A DNA stretch of 6,935 bases, from the NCBI GenBank assembly GCA_945870115.1, contig CAMBRH010000188.1, forward strand, positions 1 through 6,935. Reading direction: 5' to 3'. Source of the stretch: Chitinophaga pinensis. Its GTDB lineage: Bacteria > Bacteroidota > Bacteroidia > Flavobacteriales_D > Crocinitomicaceae. A program made the translations under genes and the position numbers. Positions 1-6,054 of the stretch are shown here, in pieces. How positions within the stretch are numbered: the stretch's first letter is position 1; the number at the start of each line of letters is the position of its first letter. The notes below the pieces were generated by a model. That model saw only the letters and a list, made by a program, of their open reading frames with translations, made no database searches and was not told where the DNA came from.

Positions 1-64
1 TATCTTGCGTTAATTTTTCTAAAATAGGTAATATGGTTTCTAAATTTGGTTCTATAAAATTCAT
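1..64 (-). CDS. 5' end of an unidentified gene, cut by the window edge
   Basis: Only the first 21 codons are present, reading MNFIEPNLETILPILEKLTQ and onward off the left edge. The ATG lies 10 bp after the paaH stop on the same strand, the usual spacing of a co-transcribed gene in this run. The fragment has no signal peptide and looks like the helical start of a cytoplasmic protein. It is too short to assign. Its position after paaH suggests a member of the phenylacetate cluster, but it does not obviously resemble the start of a PaaI thioesterase or the PaaJ thiolase. A small conserved protein of unknown function is equally possible. That it is coding is inferred from the clean open frame, the ATG and the spacing. 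Confidence 0.6.
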   Translation of the reverse strand, partial: MNFIEPNLETILPILEKLTQD

Positions 65-74
65 AAATAAGGTT

Positions 75-1226
75 TTAATTATTTTTGTTTGCAACTAATC
101 TTTTTAGTAAAACACTCGGTCTATATCTGTCTTCTCCATATTCTTCAAACAAGGATTGAAGTTTTGTGAGCACCTTTTCTAAACCGATTTCTTCAGACCA
201 TTTTAACAATCCTTTCGGGTAATTAACTCCATTTTTCATTGCTAAATCAATATCTTCAGCTGAAGCAACGTTTAAAAATAAAGCATCATAAGCTTCATTA
301 ATTAGCATTGTAATTATTCTGTCAAAAATTTCTTGTGCTAATTTTAGATCTTTATTTGCTAAAGGTTTTTCTACATTCTCTTGATAAGAATAAAATCCTC
401 TTCCAGATTTACGACCATAAAAACCTGCTTCTTTATGTCTTTTTTGAGTAAATGATGGTTTGAATCGTGGATCGTAATAAAATGCTTCAAAAACGGTTTC
501 TGTAACGGTATAATTTACATCATTTCCGATATAATCCATTAAAGTGAAAGGGCCCATTTTAAAGCCTCCAATCTCAGTCATGGCCCAATCGATCGTTGCA
601 AAATCTGCAAGACCTTCTTCGTAAATACGTAAAGCTTCGCCGTAAAATGGTCGTGCAACACGATTTACAATAAATCCTGGTGTATCTTTACATATTACAC
701 CAATTTTTTTCCAAGAGTCAATTAATTTTTTAGATTTTTCTATAACTTCAGCAGATGTCTGTACTGCTGGGATAATTTCAACCAATGGCATTAAAGGCGC
801 TGGATTGAAGAAATGAATTCCAATAATTCGATTTGGATTTTTTAAAACTGATCCTATTGACGCAATCGAAAGTGAAGAAGTATTGGAAGCTAAAATACAC
901 TCCTCAGAAACTATTTCTTCAATTTCTTTGAAAACTAAATGTTTGACCTCCAAATTTTCAATAATTGCTTCAATTACAATTTCGCAAGGTGCGAAAGATG
1001 ATTTTTCGTTTGTAAACTCGATTCTTGAAATAATCAAATCTGCTTCTTCTTGAGAAAATTTCCCTTTTTCTACCAATTTTTCAAAGGTTTTTTCAAGGTT
1101 TAATTTAGCTTTTTCTAAAGCAAGTAAATTTGAATCTACTAAAACTACTGAATGTCCTGCTTGAGCTGCAACTTGTGCAATTCCTGCGCCCATTGTTCCC
1201 GATCCTAAAACTCCAACTTTTATCAT
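75..1226 (-). CDS. paaH: 3-hydroxyacyl-CoA dehydrogenase (3-hydroxyadipyl-CoA dehydrogenase, PaaH type)
   Basis: A cytoplasmic NAD-dependent dehydrogenase of 383 aa. The N-terminal Rossmann domain shows the dinucleotide motif GSGTMG at residues 8-13, with an acidic D31 at the end of the second strand as in NAD-binding members. The catalytic set of the family is intact: S117 in SNTSS, H138 in HFFNP, E150 and N188 in GFIVNR, with the same H-E and H-N spacings (12 and 50) as I recall for human HADH. The first C-terminal domain (about 183-280) includes MGPFTLMDYIG and ends with GRKSGRGFYSY. A second, partial copy (about 295-380) follows. This two-copy layout is PaaH/FadB-like, whereas E. coli PaaH is longer (about 475 aa). 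In the phenylacetate pathway the enzyme oxidises 3-hydroxyadipyl-CoA to 3-oxoadipyl-CoA. The assignment to this substrate rests on the nearby paaG; a short-chain 3-hydroxybutyryl-CoA role is the alternative. AAGGA abuts the ATG directly, too close to act as a normal Shine-Dalgarno. Confidence 0.88.
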   Translation of the reverse strand: MIKVGVLGSGTMGAGIAQVAAQAGHSVVLVDSNLLALEKAKLNLEKTFEKLVEKGKFSQEEADLIISRIEFTNEKSSFAPCEIVIEAIIENLEVKHLVFKEIEEIVSEECILASNTSSLSIASIGSVLKNPNRIIGIHFFNPAPLMPLVEIIPAVQTSAEVIEKSKKLIDSWKKIGVICKDTPGFIVNRVARPFYGEALRIYEEGLADFATIDWAMTEIGGFKMGPFTLMDYIGNDVNYTVTETVFEAFYYDPRFKPSFTQKRHKEAGFYGRKSGRGFYSYQENVEKPLANKDLKLAQEIFDRIITMLINEAYDALFLNVASAEDIDLAMKNGVNYPKGLLKWSEEIGLEKVLTKLQSLFEEYGEDRYRPSVLLKRLVANKNN

Positions 1227-1250
1227 TCCTTATATTTTTTAATTTGGTTT

Positions 1251-1278
1251 TAAATGTAATATTAAGAATTTATCTCAA
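1251..1278 (-). promoter_or_regulatory. Possible internal promoter for paaH
   Basis: On the minus strand, TTG (complement of 1276-1278) is followed after 17 bp by TACATTTA (complement of 1251-1258). This is one base off the Bacteroidota -7 consensus TAnnTTTG, and it lies 24 bp upstream of the paaH ATG. The -33 triplet is inside the last codons of the kinase gene. Such a site could let paaH be transcribed apart from the kinase. In DNA this AT-rich a one-mismatch match is common, so the call is weak. Confidence 0.3.
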
Positions 1279-3088
1279 TGAAATTCACTCGAATTGTCGT
1301 GCCATCTTCATTTGACTTGTATGAGATTTCACCTTCAAGCTGATCCGTTAAAGCAGTAATAATCTCTACTCCTAAGGTTTGCGATTCTAGAAAATCAAAA
1401 CCTTCTTTCATGCCACTTCCATTGTCTTTAATTTTTAGCTGAAATTGTTTTTCATTTAATTTACTGATTTCAACTTTTAAAATTCCATCTGTTTTATTTT
1501 GAAAAGCATATTTGAATGAGTTTGTAATTAATTCGCAAATAATTAAACCAAGAGGAACAACCGTGTCGATGTTTAAAATAATATCATTCGTTTTTATCGA
1601 AATTTTTGTTTTATCTGCGCTATTATACGAATCAAATAATTGATTTATTAAATCATTTAAATAATCATTCATATTAATTGTAGCAAAGCTTGTGTCTAAA
1701 TACAATTTTTGATGAATGAGGGCAATTGCCTGAATTCTTTCTTTACATTCGTTAATTGCAATTTTTGCAGGTTCATTTTCCAAGTTGTTGGATTGCAAAC
1801 TTAAAAGACTAGAAATTATTTGTAGATTATTTTTTACTCGGTGATGAATTTCTTTTAATAATAATTCTTTTTCTTTTAAAGTAATGTTAACAACATTTTT
1901 TTGTAATAAAATTTCTTTGTTATAAATAAACAAAAGGCGATTTGTTTTATTTTTTTGGTAAATAATTACAATGAAAATAATAATTATTAATAGCAGAAAC
2001 AGTCCACAAAGTCCAAAAATTATTTTAAGTTTTATCTGATAATTTTTTTCATCCGTTAATTTACGTTCATTTTGGAGCTTTTTGTAAACTCGATCGATTT
2101 CTAAATTTGTTTGGGCAATCATTTTATCTTTAATCTGATTGTCAACCTGAATCATTAGTTTAGAATATTTGTAAGCTAAAATCGGATTGTTTTTTAGGTT
2201 GTAATATTCTTCTAAATTCCAATAGCAGTGAAAAATATCTCTTGGGTCAGCAACATTTTTTTGCTCTAAAAATAAATCAAAATAATATTTCGCACTATCG
2301 CTATTTCCTTCTATAAAAAGATGAGCTTCTCCTAGATTTAAAAGAGCGTTTGCATAAGATTTTAGTAAATTATTTTCAAAAGAATATTTTTTGGTTTCTT
2401 GAAACCATTTTAATGCTTCGTTATATTTCCCTTCCCAAAAACAAGATATTCCTTGCGTAACTTTTGTTTCAAATTCTAAATTTTTGTATCCTCTTGTATT
2501 GAAAATTTGTTTTGCCTTTTCTAAATGAAATTTTGCTAATTTATAGTTGGATTCATTTGAATAAAATTTCCCCAAACTAAAATGTGATTTTGCCTCAATG
2601 AAATAAAAATTGTTGTTTTTAGCAATTTTGTTTACTGCAAGTAATTTTTTTTCTTGATTTTTTTTATTTCCTTTTATCCCTTCATTTAGCGCACTTAAAT
2701 GCTCCAAAAGTGTATTCTGATATAGGTGCGTGCTTTTATTTTTCCATGATAAAGCTTCGTAATAAGCGAGTTTCATGTGAACATAATCTCCTTGGGATCG
2801 ATACATTTCAGCTTCTAAAAGTGAAACTTCAATGATGATATTGGTTTTTTCAAAATTTTGAACTTCTTTTTTAAATAAATCAATTTCCGCCTCAGCCTTA
2901 TCTAGATCTGTGACAATTAATTCATTTAAATTGGCAATTCTTAATTTATAAGACGTGCTTATTCCGTCATTTTTAGCATCTAATTTTACTTGATTAAAAG
3001 ATATAAAGGAATTAAAAAGTAAAATCGTAAGTAAAATGCTAATTTGAACCTTTTTTATCGAAGAAATTATATTTTTAAAATGAAACAT
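1262..3088 (-). CDS. TPR-containing membrane sensor histidine kinase, HisKA_2 type
   Basis: A 608-aa sensor kinase. Residues 1-11 are basic and 12-30 form a hydrophobic signal or anchor segment. Residues about 85-320 are helical with TPR-like pairs (clearest at 167-196, 209-236 and 247-277) and should lie in the periplasm. A coiled-coil stretch (about 321-350) leads to one transmembrane helix at 356-377, then a linker helix. The dimerisation and phosphotransfer domain has the HisKA_2 signature EIHHRVKNNLQ (413-423), with H416 the likely phosphoacceptor. The ATPase domain shows an N-box ending at N523 in ELITNSFKYA, the G1 box DNGSGM (555-560), a G2-like TLGVEI (571-576) and a final DGTT. The fold looks complete and active. 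No response regulator is fused or found nearby, so the partner is unknown. The ATG lies 6 bp after the paaG stop (TAA TAAAAT ATG), which suggests co-transcription and perhaps coupling. The family call is firm; any link to phenylacetate sensing is inference from position. Confidence 0.9.
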   Translation of the reverse strand: MFHFKNIISSIKKVQISILLTILLFNSFISFNQVKLDAKNDGISTSYKLRIANLNELIVTDLDKAEAEIDLFKKEVQNFEKTNIIIEVSLLEAEMYRSQGDYVHMKLAYYEALSWKNKSTHLYQNTLLEHLSALNEGIKGNKKNQEKKLLAVNKIAKNNNFYFIEAKSHFSLGKFYSNESNYKLAKFHLEKAKQIFNTRGYKNLEFETKVTQGISCFWEGKYNEALKWFQETKKYSFENNLLKSYANALLNLGEAHLFIEGNSDSAKYYFDLFLEQKNVADPRDIFHCYWNLEEYYNLKNNPILAYKYSKLMIQVDNQIKDKMIAQTNLEIDRVYKKLQNERKLTDEKNYQIKLKIIFGLCGLFLLLIIIIFIVIIYQKNKTNRLLFIYNKEILLQKNVVNITLKEKELLLKEIHHRVKNNLQIISSLLSLQSNNLENEPAKIAINECKERIQAIALIHQKLYLDTSFATINMNDYLNDLINQLFDSYNSADKTKISIKTNDIILNIDTVVPLGLIICELITNSFKYAFQNKTDGILKVEISKLNEKQFQLKIKDNGSGMKEGFDFLESQTLGVEIITALTDQLEGEISYKSNEDGTTIRVNFIEINS

Positions 3089-3094
3089 ATTTTA

Positions 3095-3868
3095 TTATTT
3101 ACCTTTAAATACAGGTTTTCTTTTTTCCAAAAATGCTTGAACTCCTTCATTGAAATCGTGTGATTTTCCAGCCTCTGTTTGTAATTTTTCTTCTAAATTT
3201 AATTGTTCTTCCAAGGTATTTGAAAAACTTTCATTTACTGCTTTTTTAGTTAGAAAAAGCGCTTTTGTTGGCATAAGTGCAATTTTTTCAGCAAATGTTT
3301 TAACGAATAAATCAAAATCTTCATCAGCTACTGATTTGTATATCATATTCATTTGCTCTGCTTCATCTGCCGAAATTTTATCGCCAGTCATCATCAAAGC
3401 CAATGCTTTTTGCGTACCGATAATTCGTGGTAAAAAGTAAGTTCCTCCAGAATCTGGGATCAAGCCAATTTTAGAAAATGCTTGTATGAATGAAGCAGAT
3501 TTTTTGGCAATTGTAATGTCACAAGCTAAAGCGATATTCGCGCCAGCTCCTGCGGCAACTCCATTTACAGCACAAATAATAGGTTTTTCAGAAGAACGAA
3601 TTAACGTAATAATAGGATTGTAATGTTTTTTTACAATATCTTGCAATTCAGGACCATTTGGATCAGTAGCTTCTGCCAAATCTTGTCCAGCACAAAATGC
3701 TTTTCCTTCTCCTGTTAAAACAATTGCACGAATTTGAGCATCTTTAGAAGCAAAAATCAATTCTTCTTGCAATAAAAAAGCCATTTTTTGGTTGAATGAG
3801 TTGAAAACTTCAGGTCTATTTAGTGTAAGATAAATAATTCCGTTTTCAATTTTTTTACTTATTTCCAT
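3095..3868 (-). CDS. paaG: Enoyl-CoA hydratase/isomerase family, phenylacetate ring-epoxide isomerase (PaaG)
   Basis: A 257-aa crotonase-fold protein of normal length. Oxyanion-hole segments are visible at 56-64 (GKAFCAGQDL, with A60) and 102-111 (NGVAAGAGAN, with G107). The motif GLIPDSGGT (135-143) carries D139, the acid typical of PaaG-type isomerases, where classical enoyl-CoA hydratases have a Glu. FCAGQDL is also the PaaG form of that motif. PaaG isomerises the 1,2-epoxide of phenylacetyl-CoA, made by the PaaABCE monooxygenase, to oxepin-CoA, and is also credited with a later double-bond isomerisation. It works in the cytoplasm, probably as an oligomer. The gene is first in the visible minus-strand run and is followed by the kinase gene after 6 bp. 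The ATG at 3868 gives a natural start (MEISKKIENGIIYLTLNRPE), right where the family begins. A general fatty-acid enoyl-CoA hydratase is the main alternative, less likely given the Asp motif and the nearby paaH. Confidence 0.87.
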   Translation of the reverse strand: MEISKKIENGIIYLTLNRPEVFNSFNQKMAFLLQEELIFASKDAQIRAIVLTGEGKAFCAGQDLAEATDPNGPELQDIVKKHYNPIITLIRSSEKPIICAVNGVAAGAGANIALACDITIAKKSASFIQAFSKIGLIPDSGGTYFLPRIIGTQKALALMMTGDKISADEAEQMNMIYKSVADEDFDLFVKTFAEKIALMPTKALFLTKKAVNESFSNTLEEQLNLEEKLQTEAGKSHDFNEGVQAFLEKRKPVFKGK

Positions 3869-3882
3869 GAAAAAAATTTATG

Positions 3883-3890
3883 CGAATATA
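3883..3890 (-). promoter_or_regulatory. Possible -7 element for paaG
   Basis: The minus strand reads TATATTCG here, one base from TAnnTTTG, and lies 14 bp upstream of the paaG ATG, a leader length close to that of the divergent plus-strand gene. I find no TTG at the expected 17-23 bp upstream, so this is only half a promoter. If it is real, paaG is the first gene of its transcript. Confidence 0.33.
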
Positions 3891-3952
3891 AGGAAAAAAT
3901 CTTTAAAATGGACTTAAGGATAATTCAATAATCGATTTAGCAAATTGATGAG

Positions 3953-3985
3953 TTTGATTTTTAGCATTTTAAATGCGTATCTTTG
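3953..3985 (+). promoter_or_regulatory. Bacteroidota-type promoter of the secreted hydrolase gene
   Basis: TTTG at 3953-3956 and TATCTTTG at 3978-3985 match the -33 (TTG/TTTG) and -7 (TAnnTTTG) elements used by the primary sigma factor in this phylum, with 21 bp between them. The -7 element ends 18 bp before the ATG at 4004, so the leader would be only about 10-13 nt. This is the best promoter in the window. Confidence 0.7.
3964..3976. repeat. 13-bp palindrome between the -33 and -7 elements
   Basis: GCATTT T AAATGC is a perfect inverted repeat with 6-bp arms and a 1-bp centre. It sits exactly in the spacer of the promoter at 3953-3985, two bases before the -7 element, where a bound repressor would block RNA polymerase. 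The symmetry is seen directly; an operator role is inference. Confidence 0.5.
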
Positions 3986-4003
3986 CCGTAAATTTTATTA
4001 AAC

Positions 4004-4684
4004 ATGTTTAAGTTTTCCATTTTTACTTTTATTTTAAGTCTAAGTTTTTTATCATATTCTCAACTTTCTTCTGTTTATGGAAAAGCAGACTACAATTTTT
4101 GGATTAATTTGCCTGAAGATTCAATTTTGAATTCAAAACCGCCAATTTTGATTTTTTTGCACGGAAAAAGTTTATCTGGAACAGATTTAGCTAGAGTGAG
4201 AAAATATGGTGTAATTCACGAAATGGATAAGGGAAGAAAAATTCCGGCAATTGTTATCGCTCCGCAAGTTGCGACAGGACATTGGGTTCCAGAAAAAGTT
4301 TTGTCAGTTTTGGAATATGTTCAAAAAAATTACAACACAGATTCTAGTAGAATTTACGTTGTAGGTATGAGTTTGGGTGGATATGGAACCCTGCATTTTG
4401 CAGGGAAATATGCTGATAAAATTACAGCCGCTGTTGCTTTGTGTGGCGGTGGAAATGAAAAAGACGCCTGTAATTTGTCAACAATTCCACTTTGGATTCA
4501 ACATGGAGATGCTGATAATGCTGTCCCAATTTCTCAATCTGAAAAAATGGTTTCTGCGATCAAAAAATGCAGTGCTGATAATTTGATTTATACAATTATC
4601 AAAGGTGCAAATCATGGAGACTTGGAGCGAATTTTTAGAACGGATGAATTATACAATTGGCTTTTCTCTAAAGTTAGGATGTAA
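4004..4684 (+). CDS. Secreted alpha/beta-hydrolase, esterase or dienelactone-hydrolase-like
   Basis: A 226-aa protein with a signal peptide at 1-19 (short basic start, hydrophobic core, then SYS before Q20, the common Bacteroidota cleavage pattern). The mature part is a compact alpha/beta-hydrolase. HG at 53-54 follows strand LIFL and helps form the oxyanion hole. The nucleophile elbow is GMSLGG with S123. The acid is D171 (or D169) in HGDADNAVP, and the base is H204 in GANHGD. The triad and spacing are complete, with almost no lid. Proteins of this kind include phospholipase/carboxylesterases, polyhydroxybutyrate-depolymerase-like enzymes and the esterase domains found beside polysaccharide enzymes; the substrate cannot be read from sequence. 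Location is periplasm or outside, and there is no lipoprotein Cys. It is divergent from paaG across 135 bp and separated by 80 bp from the next plus-strand gene, so it is probably monocistronic. Confidence 0.85.
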   Translation: MFKFSIFTFILSLSFLSYSQLSSVYGKADYNFWINLPEDSILNSKPPILIFLHGKSLSGTDLARVRKYGVIHEMDKGRKIPAIVIAPQVATGHWVPEKVLSVLEYVQKNYNTDSSRIYVVGMSLGGYGTLHFAGKYADKITAAVALCGGGNEKDACNLSTIPLWIQHGDADNAVPISQSEKMVSAIKKCSADNLIYTIIKGANHGDLERIFRTDELYNWLFSKVRM

Positions 4685-4709
4685 TAATTTGAAAAAAATC
4701 ATTTTACGA

Positions 4710-4730
4710 TAATTTTGGTTTAATTTTGGT
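4710..4730 (+). repeat. Tandem direct repeat TAATTTTGGT, period 11 bp
   Basis: TAATTTTGGT occurs at 4710-4719 and again at 4721-4730, one helical turn apart. The last base of the second copy is the first base of the -7 element at 4730-4737. Two identical sites on the same DNA face next to a promoter could bind an activator, though chance similarity in AT-rich DNA cannot be excluded. Confidence 0.5.
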
Positions 4731-4737
4731 ATATTTG
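4730..4737 (+). promoter_or_regulatory. -7 element of the 4765-6504 gene set
   Basis: TATATTTG matches TAnnTTTG exactly and ends 27 bp before the ATG at 4765. No TTG lies 17-23 bp upstream; the nearest TTTG is at 4714-4717, too close. The lack of a -33 element beside a direct repeat would fit a promoter that needs an activator, but this is inference. Confidence 0.5.
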
Positions 4738-4764
4738 TTTTTATAATTTATCAAAATTCCAATT

Positions 4765-5778
4765 ATGAAGTTTTTTATCTTTTCCATTTTCTTACTTTCA
4801 ACTTCTATTTTGAATGCTCAAAGTATTTCAAAATACATGAACAACATTAGTGAAGTTGCAGCTAACGTTAGAAGCGCTTCTTGGTTTTATACCAATAGTG
4901 TTTCCAAAAGCAAAAGTGCCGTTAAGGTGGAAAAAGAGAGGCAAAATTTAATTAAGACAATTGAGGAAGCTCAAGTTGAAGTTGCTAAAAATGGAAGTTT
5001 TGAAGGAATTTCTTATTACAAAGATTCCGTTTTATCATTTTTAAAAACCTACAAAGAAGTTATTGTTGTTGATTATGAAAATATCAAATCAATTGAATTA
5101 AATGCGAAGCATAAATTTGATTTAAAAGATAAATACATTCAAGCAAAAGAGGATGCAAATTCAAAAATGTTGCAAGCAAGTGACATGTTGGATGCTGTTG
5201 AAAGTAGATTTGCTACTGAAAATAAAGTAAAGTTATTGGTTACCAAATCCAAAGTTGCCGAAAGGTTAAAAAAAGCGAATAAAGTCTACAAATATTACAA
5301 TTCAGTGTTTCTGTTGTTTTTCAAACCTTATTATGAAGAAGCACTATTTTTACAAGACTTAGATTCTGCAAATATTGAACAAATGGAATTTCACAACATT
5401 GAGTTAGCTGCTTTCACAAAAGCAAATTTGTCAATGTTAGATTTAAAACTCGATTTTGATGGGGATAATTCTCTTGTAAATTCATGTAAAAACGTTTTGC
5501 TTTTTTATCAATCTGAAGCTGAAAAGGATTTTTTGAAAATAATTGAGTTTCAAAAATTCAAAGCTGCTTATAAAAAAACAAAGTCTGATTTGGAAGCGAA
5601 AAGTTCTTCAGAAAGAGCAAAAGGTGAAGTTGCAGCATTCAATAAATTGGTGGAAGAATACAATCAAAGAATGAATGAATACAATCAATTAATTTTGGAT
5701 CTAAATACCAAAAGAGAAACATTGATTAATTCTTGGAATATTATCGGGTCCGATTTTGAGGATAAACATTTGAATTAG
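4765..5778 (+). CDS. Exported helical protein of unknown function
   Basis: A 337-aa protein with a clear signal peptide: residues 1-18, with a cut expected after LNA and before Q19. There is no lipoprotein Cys at that site, so the protein is periplasmic or secreted. The rest is almost all helix, rich in Lys and Glu. It starts with YMNNI (24-28) and a Ser/Lys-rich helix (45-75), followed by long charged helices. A coiled-coil tail lies at about 265-320 with a local repeat EYNQRMNEYNQ (298-308). A more hydrophobic stretch at 181-190 (VFLLFFKPYY) is too short for a membrane helix. I do not recognise catalytic motifs. The N-terminal half reminds me of helical surface proteins of the LIC11966 type seen in Flavobacteria and Leptospira, but I cannot confirm this. 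The gene leads a three-gene set: the next ATG follows its stop by one base. Function is unknown. Confidence 0.85.
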   Translation: MKFFIFSIFLLSTSILNAQSISKYMNNISEVAANVRSASWFYTNSVSKSKSAVKVEKERQNLIKTIEEAQVEVAKNGSFEGISYYKDSVLSFLKTYKEVIVVDYENIKSIELNAKHKFDLKDKYIQAKEDANSKMLQASDMLDAVESRFATENKVKLLVTKSKVAERLKKANKVYKYYNSVFLLFFKPYYEEALFLQDLDSANIEQMEFHNIELAAFTKANLSMLDLKLDFDGDNSLVNSCKNVLLFYQSEAEKDFLKIIEFQKFKAAYKKTKSDLEAKSSSERAKGEVAAFNKLVEEYNQRMNEYNQLILDLNTKRETLINSWNIIGSDFEDKHLN

Positions 5779-5779
5779 G

Positions 5780-6037
5780 ATGCAAAAAACATGTTCAAAA
5801 GGTCATCAATTTAACAAAACAAGTGCTTGTCCCGTTTGTCCTATTTGTGAAAAAGAAAAGGAAGAGTTTTTTATCCCCAAACTTTCTGCTCCAGCGAGAA
5901 GAGCACTTGAAAATGCAGGAATAGATTCTTTAGAAAAATTAGCAACTTATTCTGAAAAAGAATTGCTAAAATTACATGGAATTGGTAAAAGTGCGATTCC
6001 TGTTTTGAGGGGGTTTTTAGAAGAAAAAGTATCTTAG
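5780..6037 (+). CDS. Small zinc-ribbon and RNA-polymerase-alpha-CTD-like helix-hairpin-helix protein
   Basis: An 85-aa protein in two parts. Residues 5-23 hold C5, H9, C17, C20 and C23 (CSKGH then CPVCPIC), a likely zinc site. Residues 35-82 resemble the C-terminal domain of the RNA polymerase alpha subunit: LSAPARRALENAGI, then SLEKLATYSEKELLKLHGIGKSAIPVL, whose GIG at 67-69 forms a helix-hairpin-helix. In alpha, this domain binds UP-element DNA and transcription factors. Stand-alone copies with a short Cys-rich head are known to me as small annotated proteins in Bacteroidota, without an established role. Binding of DNA or a polymerase-associated partner is inferred from the fold. It has no signal peptide and should be cytoplasmic. 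Its ATG starts 1 bp after the upstream stop (TAG G ATG), so translation is probably coupled to that of the exported helical protein. Confidence 0.85.
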   Translation: MQKTCSKGHQFNKTSACPVCPICEKEKEEFFIPKLSAPARRALENAGIDSLEKLATYSEKELLKLHGIGKSAIPVLRGFLEEKVS

Positions 6038-6054
6038 GTTTAAAGTAATTTTTA

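Noticed and set aside
1221..1231. AAGGA in front of paaH as a Shine-Dalgarno site
   Set aside because: It directly abuts the ATG with no spacer, and other starts in the window lack such a motif, in line with weak Shine-Dalgarno use in Bacteroidota.
1130..1315. Plus-strand open frame of 61 codons across the paaH start and the kinase 3' end
   Set aside because: It is antisense to two well-supported genes, its Leu/Phe-rich product reflects the reverse of AT-rich coding DNA, and it has no family features.
3150..3440. Plus-strand open frame of 96 codons inside paaG
   Set aside because: It lies wholly antisense to paaG, whose motifs are intact; the Ser/Cys-rich product looks like a reverse-frame artefact.
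4377..4586. Plus-strand open frame of 69 codons inside the hydrolase gene
   Set aside because: It is an out-of-frame overlap with the part of the hydrolase gene that encodes the nucleophile and acid residues of the triad.
4685..4764. Terminator after the hydrolase gene
   Set aside because: The short A/T complementarity around 4695-4717 gives only an imperfect, loose pairing with no G:C core, so I could not support a hairpin.
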